Below, piece by piece: positions 7,248-12,545 of a stretch of DNA of 12,545 nt; position 1 is the stretch's first letter; every line of letters starts with the position of its first letter. Under the pieces are notes generated by a model. It saw only the letters and a list, made by a program, of their open reading frames with translations, ran no database searches and was not told where the DNA came from. A program made the translations under genes and the position numbers. This stretch comes from Candidatus Poribacteria bacterium (GTDB lineage: Bacteria > Poribacteria > WGA-4E > WGA-3G): contig VXXH01000014.1 of NCBI GenBank assembly GCA_009835515.1, positions 1-12,545 on the forward strand, read 5' to 3'.

Positions 7248-7887
7248 CCAAGGCAAGGTACGGGAGCTCGCGGAGATGCTGAGGAGTTATCAGTTGTCAG
7301 TTATCAGTTGTCAGTCACAAGAGGTGTGCGATTCACCAGATACCTCTTTAACTGGTAATCGAGAACTCATAGTTGATAACCAGTATGAGGTGATCTCTTT
7401 GAACGCCTATCCTGATGCGCCAGAGGTTATTGAGGACGGAAAAACATATATGGAGAATGCCGCTAAAAAAGCGTCTGTCATTGCGCAATACACAGGTTAT
7501 TCGACGCTCGCTGATGATGCTGGCTTAGAGGTAGATGCGCTCAAGGGTGCGCCCGGTATCAACTCTAAACGTTGGGCAGGTGAAGACGCTACGGATGCGA
7601 TCCGGATTGCGAAACTTCTTCAAGCACTTGAAGGTGTTACGGATCGGCGTGCCCGTTTTGTTGCCGCGATTGCAGTCGTCCACCCTGATGCTACACCCGA
7701 AGGCGTTCTCGGTATTTGTGAGGGATACATCAGACACGCGCCGGTAGGAGAGGGCGGGTTTGGGTATGATCCCGTGTTTGTGCCGGACGGTTACGATCAG
7801 ACTTTCGCAGAATTGGGTGAAGAGATAAAAAATCAGATTAGTCATAGAGCCAAGGCGTTAGAAAAAGCACTTGCTTTGTTTTTATAG
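7222..7887 (+). CDS. rdgB: dITP/XTP pyrophosphatase (RdgB/HAM1 family) with repeat-derived insertion
   Basis: A house-cleaning nucleotidase that hydrolyses dITP/XTP to monophosphate and pyrophosphate, keeping deaminated purines out of nucleic acids. Motifs: [12 protein letters not shown] (5-16), YMENAAKKA (76-84), [17 protein letters not shown] with D98/D99 matching E. coli D68/D69, GGFGYDPVF (178-186) and SHRAKAL (207-213). At 221 residues it is longer than the roughly 197 usual. Counting motif offsets against E. coli RdgB puts about 31 extra residues between MLR21 and EVISLN (56-61). These residues ([11 protein letters not shown]...) are encoded by a copy of the intergenic heptamer repeat. 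The frame and all catalytic motifs are intact, so the gene is probably functional; the insertion falls between the first helix and the next strand, likely a surface loop. GGAGG at 7211-7215 sits six bases before the ATG, inside rph. Confidence 0.95.
   Translation: MKLVLATRNQGKVRELAEMLRSYQLSVISCQSQEVCDSPDTSLTGNRELIVDNQYEVISLNAYPDAPEVIEDGKTYMENAAKKASVIAQYTGYSTLADDAGLEVDALKGAPGINSKRWAGEDATDAIRIAKLLQALEGVTDRRARFVAAIAVVHPDATPEGVLGICEGYIRHAPVGEGGFGYDPVFVPDGYDQTFAELGEEIKNQISHRAKALEKALALFL
7285..7385. repeat. Palindromic heptamer repeat element, copy 4, inside rdgB and translated
   Basis: Two exact tandem copies of AGTTATCAGTTGTC (7285-7298 and 7299-7312) plus AGT form the left arm. AAGAGGT (7319-7325) and ACCTCTT (7342-7348) form the central stem. 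CAGATACCTCTTTAACTG (7337-7354) is identical to 10756-10773 in an intergenic copy. The right arm is degenerate (ACTGGTAATCGAG, GTTGATAACCAGT). The reading frame of rdgB passes through without a stop. Confidence 0.85.
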
Positions 7888-8042
7888 TTATCAGTTGTCA
7901 GTTGTCAGTTGTCAGTCGGGTTGCGATTGCTGATCATCTTTTTGCAACAGTTGTGGCTCAAATGGGATAGCGACGGTTACCAAAGGATGTTGATGCGTCA
8001 GAGACCTCTTATCTGGAAACTGATAACCGATAACTGACAACT
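7885..8042. repeat. Palindromic heptamer repeat element, copy 5
   Basis: The left arm starts with the rdgB stop codon itself (TAGTTATCAG) and holds four AGTTRTC units to about 7913. The right arm at 8019-8042 (ACTGATAACC, GATAACTGACAACT) is complementary. ACCTCTTATC at 8004-8013 resembles the central stem sequence. The interior, about 7917-8000, is not repeat-like; I see no RNA gene or reading frame of interest in it. No A/T hairpin module is present in this copy. Confidence 0.8.
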
Positions 8043-8059
8043 CTAAAATTGAGGAGAAA

Positions 8060-8617
8060 ATGGCAGTACTTAACGATTTACGCAACGGGTTGGTTATCCG
8101 ACTCAACGACACTATTTACACGATAGTGAATTGCCAGCATGTGAAACCTGGGAAGGGCAGTGCCTTCGCACGAACAAAAATTAAGCGTGTCACCGATGGT
8201 GCTGTTTTAGATCGCACCTTCCGTTCCAATGAGACTATCGAGACCGTCAGGCTTATGGATCACAAGATGCAGTATATGTACCGAGATGGCGATGTGCTAT
8301 GGTTTATGGACAACGAAACATTCGAGCAGCACACGCTACCGATAAGTCTTGTTGAAGATAGTTTGAAGTTTCTGAAAGAAGGAGAGACTGTCACTGTCAA
8401 AATGGACGGACAGGTACCACTCGCGGTTGAACTTCCGAACTTCGTTGAACTTCAAATCGTTGAAACCGATCCCGGCTTGCGGGGTGATACCGTCAGTGGT
8501 GGTTCCAAACGTGCTACGCTTGAGACAGGTGGCGTTGTTAACGTTCCACTTTTTGTGCAAAACGAAACGCGTATCAAAGTTGACACGCGGACCGGAAAAT
8601 ATGTAGAAAGGATATAA
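8060..8617 (+). CDS. efp: Elongation factor P
   Basis: A 185-residue three-domain translation factor that binds between the P and E sites of the ribosome and relieves stalling at polyproline. The KOW-like N-terminal domain (about 1-62) contains the tip loop KPGKGSAF; K32 corresponds to the modified lysine of E. coli EF-P (K34), so a lysine-type modification, not arginine rhamnosylation, would be expected. The middle OB domain (about 65-128) includes MYRDGDVLWFMDNETFEQ, and the C-terminal OB domain (about 130-185) has the family signature ETDPGLRGDT followed by the conserved KRATLETG and a terminal DTRTGKYVER. The length is standard. GAGGAG at 8051-8056 precedes the ATG by three bases. efp followed by accB-accC is a widely conserved order. 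Confidence 0.97.
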   Translation: MAVLNDLRNGLVIRLNDTIYTIVNCQHVKPGKGSAFARTKIKRVTDGAVLDRTFRSNETIETVRLMDHKMQYMYRDGDVLWFMDNETFEQHTLPISLVEDSLKFLKEGETVTVKMDGQVPLAVELPNFVELQIVETDPGLRGDTVSGGSKRATLETGGVVNVPLFVQNETRIKVDTRTGKYVERI

Positions 8618-8712
8618 TAGTTATCAGTTACCAGTGGCCAGTACCCAGTTACCAGTTAAAGACTGGGAAACTGAAACACTGTTAACTGTTAACTGTTAAC
8701 TGGTAACTGATA
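8618..8712. repeat. Palindromic heptamer repeat element, copy 6 (variant units)
   Basis: A perfect 13-bp terminal inverted repeat, TATCAGTTACCAG at 8622-8634 and CTGGTAACTGATA at 8700-8712. The units are AGTTACC, AGTGGCC and AGTACCC on the left and CTGTTAA three times plus CTGGTAA on the right, still with a 7-base period. Its last base is the A of the accB start codon. Confidence 0.85.
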
Positions 8713-9233
8713 TGCGTCAAAACAGACCCAAGGATAAATCTCAATCTGGTGAACAAGACTATAGTGATATCCTTGAACTCGTTGAACGGTTGGCAGAGGT
8801 GCTCGACCGTGCGGATCTCACGGAGGTCCGCGTTCGGGACAACGAATTTGAGGTGCAAGTCTCCAGATACCGTGGTAACCTGGGCGGCTATGAGCGAATG
8901 CCTTCACCACAGCCAACCGAGACAGGTATGGCGGTGGGAACACCGCATCTGCCGGGAGAAAAGGTGGAAGTGGAGGTGGATGGTGATGGACAGAGTGTCT
9001 ACATCAGCGCGCCGATGCCAGCGCGTTTCTATTGTGCGCCTGCTCCTGATGAGTCGCCTTTTGTGCAAGTTGGGGATACGGTTAGCACGGGTGAACCTGT
9101 TGGGATGCTCGAAGTTATGAAGACTTACAATCCTGTGGAGGCTCCGTTTAACTGCGAAATTTTAGAAATTCTTGCTGAAGATGGCGAAGCGGTTGAATAT
9201 TCGCAACCTTTGTTCCGCGTGAAACAGTTGTAG
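8712..9233 (+). CDS. accB: Biotin carboxyl carrier protein of acetyl-CoA carboxylase
   Basis: A 173-residue carrier that holds biotin and shuttles the carboxyl group from the biotin carboxylase to the carboxyltransferase, the first step of fatty acid synthesis. The N-terminal helical region (DILELVERLAEVLDRADLTEVRVRDNEFEVQVSR, about 14-48) is typical of AccB. It is followed by a linker of about 45 residues and the C-terminal biotinyl domain (about 95-173) with SAPMPARFY, PFVQVGDTVSTGEPVGMLEVMK and the second half-barrel. The biotin-accepting lysine is K137. The motif reads VMKT where MKM is usual. No Shine-Dalgarno sequence is visible: repeat copy 6 runs right up to the ATG. accC follows 31 bases downstream with no repeat between, so the two are probably co-transcribed. 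Confidence 0.96.
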   Translation: MRQNRPKDKSQSGEQDYSDILELVERLAEVLDRADLTEVRVRDNEFEVQVSRYRGNLGGYERMPSPQPTETGMAVGTPHLPGEKVEVEVDGDGQSVYISAPMPARFYCAPAPDESPFVQVGDTVSTGEPVGMLEVMKTYNPVEAPFNCEILEILAEDGEAVEYSQPLFRVKQL

Positions 9234-9264
9234 GCGTGATCTCCCGATTGCGAGATATAAAAAT

Positions 9265-10620
9265 ATGATAAAAAAGATACTAATAGCAAATCGCGGTGAG
9301 ATCGCTGTTCGCGTTATCCGAGCCTGTAAAGACATGGGGATTAAGACGGTCGCTATCTTCTCGACCGCGGATGAAGATGCCCTGCACGTTAAATATGCTG
9401 ACGAGGCGTACTGCATCGGCCCGCCGCCTTCAGCAGAGAGTTATCTCAAATATGCGAATATCATCGCAGTTGCGGATTTCGCGAATGTCAACGCCATTCA
9501 TCCAGGTACGGGGTTTCTCGCTGAGGACGCGCAGTTTGCCGAGATTTGTGAGGCACACGAAATAAAGTTTATTGGACCTTCTGTCACGAATATTGCGACT
9601 ATGGGGAATAAGGTGCAGGCACGTGAGACCGTAGCAAAAGCGGGCTTAAAACTTGTACCGGGTAGCCGAAGTGGCAAACGCAAAAACAGCAAAAAGGGGA
9701 CAGTTGAGACAGCTGACGAAGCCGCGCAGCTTGCAGAGAAGATTGGCTATCCTGTTGGGATCAAAGCCGTTGCTGGTGGCGGGGGGCGCGGTATCCGAAT
9801 CGCTGAGAACCGTCCCAGCCTGTTAACCCTTTTTCACACTGCGAAGGCAGAAGGCGAAGCCTCTTTTGGGAACGGAGATGTCTACATTGAAAAATGGATT
9901 GAAGAGGCGCGGCATATTGAGGTCCAGATTTTAGGGGATTTACACGGCAATGTCGTCCACTTCGGTGAACGTGAATGCTCTATTCAACGTAAACAGCAAA
10001 AACTCCTTGAAGAAGCACCCGCTGCCTCTATTCCATCGAAACTCCGTTCAGAAATCTGTAAAGCTGCCGCGAAAGCCGCGAAAGCCATCGGCTATACAAA
10101 CGCAGGAACTATTGAGTTTGTTGTTGACAAAGAGGATAACTACTATTTCTTGGAGATGAATACGCGGATTCAGGTGGAACATACTATCTCCGAGAGCATA
10201 ACCGGTACTGATTTGATCAAAGAACAGATCCGGCTGGCAATGGGGGAGCAGCTTGGGTACAATCAATCCGATATTCAGATTCAGGGGCATGCCATTGAGT
10301 GTAGAATTAACGCTGAGGACCCCTTGAACAACTTCATGCCTTCTCCAGGGCTTATCACAAATTACCATCCACCGGGAGGTATCGGTATCCGGGTTGACGG
10401 CTGTATCTACACCGGATACACTGTGTCGCCGCACTACGATTCACTCATTGCGAAACTCATTGCGTCCGGTAGGGATCGGGAAGAAGCGATTGCCCGGTTG
10501 AAGCGAGCCCTGTCCGAATTCGAGATTGAAGGCATAAAGACGACAATCCCACTCTTCCGCAATATTCTCAACGACGAACGTTTTCGCAGTGGAACCATTT
10601 TTACGAACTTCTTAGAGTAG
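9265..10620 (+). CDS. accC: Biotin carboxylase subunit of acetyl-CoA carboxylase
   Basis: A 451-residue ATP-grasp enzyme that carboxylates biotin on AccB using ATP and bicarbonate. Order: pre-ATP-grasp domain (KILIANRGEIAVRVIRACK, about 4-110); ATP-grasp with K116, K167 and the glycine loop AGGGGRG (170-176); catalytic EMNTRIQVEH with R301, Q303, V304, E305 (E. coli R292, Q294, V295, E296); ECRINAED with R347 (E. coli R338); then the C-terminal domain to residue 451. The length is normal. Unusual points: HPGTGFLAED has T82 where HPGYGF is the rule; EHTISE replaces EHPVTE; MGNK replaces MGDK; and a lysine-rich stretch GKRKNSKKG (137-145) makes the loop after VPGS about eight residues longer than in E. 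coli. Only a weak GAGA lies upstream of the ATG. Partner of the preceding accB. Confidence 0.96.
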   Translation: MIKKILIANRGEIAVRVIRACKDMGIKTVAIFSTADEDALHVKYADEAYCIGPPPSAESYLKYANIIAVADFANVNAIHPGTGFLAEDAQFAEICEAHEIKFIGPSVTNIATMGNKVQARETVAKAGLKLVPGSRSGKRKNSKKGTVETADEAAQLAEKIGYPVGIKAVAGGGGRGIRIAENRPSLLTLFHTAKAEGEASFGNGDVYIEKWIEEARHIEVQILGDLHGNVVHFGERECSIQRKQQKLLEEAPAASIPSKLRSEICKAAAKAAKAIGYTNAGTIEFVVDKEDNYYFLEMNTRIQVEHTISESITGTDLIKEQIRLAMGEQLGYNQSDIQIQGHAIECRINAEDPLNNFMPSPGLITNYHPPGGIGIRVDGCIYTGYTVSPHYDSLIAKLIASGRDREEAIARLKRALSEFEIEGIKTTIPLFRNILNDERFRSGTIFTNFLE

Positions 10621-10801
10621 TTGTCAGTTGTCAGTACGATTTTTTCTCCGAAAAAATCTTTCAGTTTGCTTCGCAGTGAGAAAAAGAGACTTTGTGATTA
10701 TCAAAACCTCTTTTACAGGTCATCGGTTTTCGGTTAAAGAGGGGTACGGTTTAATCAGATACCTCTTTAACTGACAACTGACAACTGAAAACTGATAACT
10801 A
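10618..10801. repeat. Palindromic heptamer repeat element, copy 7 (compound)
   Basis: The left arm begins with the accC stop codon (TAGTTGTCAG). It holds the A/T hairpin at 10638-10658, an AAAAGAG (10682-) / CTCTTTT (10708-10714) pair, then a perfect 10-bp stem GTTAAAGAGG (10733-10742) / CCTCTTTAAC (10762-10771). The right arm CTGACAACTGACAACTG runs on to CTGATAACTA, ending at 10801. A further half copy CTGACAACTGAAAACTA lies at 10809-10825. The whole space between accC and the next gene is repeat-derived. Confidence 0.85.
10638..10658. repeat. A/T-rich stem-loop module (5-base loop)
   Basis: Stem GATTTTTT with AAAAAATC around loop CTCCG, in the same position after the left arm as the copies at 2914 and 12511. 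The stem is conserved while the loop differs (CTCCG rather than TTC). Confidence 0.8.
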
Positions 10802-10835
10802 TTTCCTCTGACAACTGAAAACTATTAAAACTGAT

Positions 10836-12485
10836 ATGCGTTTCTTCTTGCTTACGCTTGCGATAGTCGTTTTAACACCCGTGACGCTACAAGCGGAAAC
10901 TACCTTCGTTGATATCACAGACGCGGCGGGGCTCCATTTCCAACATTCGAGCGGAACGCGTTCCAGTCTACTCCCTGAAGATATGGGGTCTGGTGCCGGT
11001 TTTGCTGATATAGACAACGATGGCGACATTGATCTCTACATTGTCAATATTCCCCATCCACTGACACAAGATGTTAGTCCCGATAGCAAAACAAATATTC
11101 TCTATCGTAACAACGGGGATGGCACGTTTACAGATATTACCGATCCTGCTGGTGTTGGGCATACAGGATACGGCATGGGGTGTGTCTTCGCAGATTACGA
11201 TGGTGATGGCAATATTGACCTGTATGTAACGAATTATGGCGCGAACGTCCTGTATCGCAACAACGGGGATGGCACTTTTCGGGATGTGACCACAACTGCC
11301 GGTGTCGGTTGTGAATTGTGGAGCACAGGGGCTGCTTTCGCAGATGTGGATGGCGACAACGACCTTGATCTCTACGTTTGCAACTATGTTACCTACGATT
11401 TAGAGAAACTTGAGCAGATGCAGGAGGAGTCTTTACAATCTGGTAAACCGGTGCCGAGTGCGCTGAATCCACATGTCTTTGAACCACAGGATAATGTTTT
11501 CTACCGTAATAATGGGGATGGCACCTTTACGGATGCAACTGCTGAATTAGGGATCGCGGCACCCGGTGGCAGAAGTATGCAGTGCCTCTTTAGCGACTTT
11601 GATAATGATAACGACCTGGACCTATACGTCGCAAATGACACCTCTGTGAACTATGTCTATCGTAATGCAGGGGATGGCACTTTCACGGATGTTAGTGATG
11701 ATTCGTGGGCGGCGGATTTTCGGGGTTCTATGGGATTGACTGCTGGTGATTACGATGGCGATGGGGACGTTGACCTCTTTATGAGTCATTGGGTTGATGA
11801 AGAAAACGCGCTTTACAGAAATCTTTTGAAAGAAGACGCTGCAGGCGAGCATATCAGGTTCGTGGATGAATCCTATTCAGCGATGCTGGCTGAGGTGGGC
11901 ATCAAACAGATCGGTTGGGGCACCGCACTTTTCGACTACGATAACGATGGCGATTTGGACATCTTTGTTACGAATGGCAGTACCTTCCAAGAACTGAGGC
12001 ATCCAGAAGTGCTTATTCCACAAGCAGATGCGCTGTACCGTAACAATGACGATGGCACTTTCACGGATGTTAGTGAAAGCACAGGTATTGCGGCACTCGC
12101 TACACGCGTTGGGCGTGGTGCGACGTTTGGGGATTACGACAACGATGGTGATGTTGATATTTTCGTCGTCAATAATCACGCACCCGCGACCTTATTGCGC
12201 AATGAAGGTGGCAATCGCAACAATTGGTTGCACGTTGAACTGGTTGGCGCAGACGGGAATCGAAATGCTATCGGCGCGAAGATTCAACTCAAAACGGCGG
12301 ATCGGACACAGATACGAGAGATTTACGCCGGTGAGAGTTACATGTCCTCTAACAGTTTCATTGCTGAATTCGGTGTGGGAGGTGCCACACAGATTGAGAC
12401 TTTGCAGGTTACATGGGTGAACGGAGATACGCAAGCACGGCATAATATACCGGTAAACCAGCGAATCCGTATAACTCAGGAATAA
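10836..12485 (+). CDS. Exported FG-GAP/VCBS beta-propeller protein with ASPIC/UnbV C-terminus (CRTAC1-like)
   Basis: A 549-residue protein. Residues 1-20 form a Sec signal peptide (MRF, a hydrophobic core, then VTLQA before ETTF). The body has seven FG-GAP/VCBS-type loops of the calcium-binding DxDxDGDxD kind (for example DIDNDGDIDLYIVN, DYDGDGDVDLF, DYDNDGDVDIFVVN) and five LYRNNGDGTFTDVT-type repeats plus one divergent one (ALYRNLLKEDAAGEHIRFVDES). This pattern fits a seven-bladed integrin-alpha-like propeller. The last part (about 465-549: NWLHVELVGADGNRNAIGAKIQL to QRIRITQE) matches the ASPIC/UnbV domain. Family members are extracellular or periplasmic and often implicated in binding or adhesion; the ligand is unknown. 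The ATG has no Shine-Dalgarno; ACTATTAAAA at 10821-10830 repeats the leader of the DUF58 gene (1901-1910). Confidence 0.94.
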   Translation: MRFFLLTLAIVVLTPVTLQAETTFVDITDAAGLHFQHSSGTRSSLLPEDMGSGAGFADIDNDGDIDLYIVNIPHPLTQDVSPDSKTNILYRNNGDGTFTDITDPAGVGHTGYGMGCVFADYDGDGNIDLYVTNYGANVLYRNNGDGTFRDVTTTAGVGCELWSTGAAFADVDGDNDLDLYVCNYVTYDLEKLEQMQEESLQSGKPVPSALNPHVFEPQDNVFYRNNGDGTFTDATAELGIAAPGGRSMQCLFSDFDNDNDLDLYVANDTSVNYVYRNAGDGTFTDVSDDSWAADFRGSMGLTAGDYDGDGDVDLFMSHWVDEENALYRNLLKEDAAGEHIRFVDESYSAMLAEVGIKQIGWGTALFDYDNDGDLDIFVTNGSTFQELRHPEVLIPQADALYRNNDDGTFTDVSESTGIAALATRVGRGATFGDYDNDGDVDIFVVNNHAPATLLRNEGGNRNNWLHVELVGADGNRNAIGAKIQLKTADRTQIREIYAGESYMSSNSFIAEFGVGGATQIETLQVTWVNGDTQARHNIPVNQRIRITQE

Positions 12486-12498
12486 CCATCAGCTGAAC

Positions 12499-12545
12499 AG
12501 TTGTCAGTACGATTTTTTTTCAAAAAATCTTTCGGTTGTCAGTTG
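12499..12545. repeat. Palindromic heptamer repeat element, copy 8 (cut by window end)
   Basis: CAGTTGTCAGTACG, the A/T hairpin at 12511-12529 and then CTTTCGGTTGTCAGTTG closely follow the left half of copies 1 and 2. The right arm lies outside the window. Confidence 0.8.
12511..12529. repeat. A/T-rich stem-loop module
   Basis: Identical over 19 bases to the copy at 2914-2932, with the same TAC upstream and TTTC downstream. Confidence 0.85.

Noticed and set aside
7917..8000. Possible tRNA or small RNA in the interior of repeat copy 5
   Set aside because: No cloverleaf or T-loop (GTTCGAATC-like) sequence could be found; the interior is simply unassigned.
7885..8042. CRISPR array or tandem minisatellite
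   Set aside because: The units are 7 bp, contiguous and mirrored in opposite arms, with no regular spacers; no cas genes nearby.

Overview
The window looks like a chromosomal stretch of an uncultured bacterium. Candidatus Poribacteria is my best guess. That is an inference from the gene mix (a PhyH-type dioxygenase, a secreted FG-GAP/ASPIC-UnbV protein, DUF58 and BatA-like von Willebrand A proteins, a GAF-SpoIIE phosphatase) and from intergenic spaces packed with heptanucleotide palindromic repeats; no rRNA or other marker is present to prove it. All nine complete genes and the one truncated gene lie on the + strand. I see no tRNA, rRNA, CRISPR array, transposase or phage gene.

Layout. (1) 1-1761: 3' part of a GAF/GAF/SpoIIE serine phosphatase, open at the left edge. 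(2) 1915-5185: a DUF58 protein and a large BatA-type membrane protein, the core of a MoxR/BatA-like module without a visible MoxR ATPase. (3) 5366-7887: a tightly coupled four-gene run: PhyH dioxygenase, an unrecognised 67-residue protein, RNase PH (rph) and the inosine/xanthosine triphosphate pyrophosphatase (rdgB). (4) 8060-10620: efp, accB, accC, a widely conserved order; AccB and AccC form the biotin carboxylase half of acetyl-CoA carboxylase. (5) 10836-12485: an exported calcium-binding-type beta-propeller protein with an ASPIC/UnbV C-terminus.

The most unusual content is not a gene but a repeat family. Six spaces between genes (after 1761, 2895, 5185, 7887, 8617 and 10620), and the right end of the window after 12485, carry an element of about 95-185 bp. 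Its left arm is made of 7-bp units AGTTRTC starting at or just after the stop codon of the upstream gene; its right arm is the reverse complement (GAYAACT units) ending close to the next start codon. Inside are a central AAAGAGG/CCTCTTT stem in many copies and, in five copies, an A/T-rich hairpin whose stem shows a compensatory base-pair change and which occurs inverted in one copy. An eighth copy lies inside the coding region of rdgB, in frame, adding about 30 residues near the N-terminus while the catalytic motifs stay intact. At the place where the consensus right arm would give a TGA stop in the rdgB frame, the sequence reads CGA. In one copy the 13-bp terminal inverted repeat includes the first base of the accB start codon. 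Several genes directly downstream of a right arm (DUF58, BatA-like, accB, the FG-GAP protein) lack a clear Shine-Dalgarno sequence, while the genes coupled to an upstream gene or with an extra leader have strong ones.
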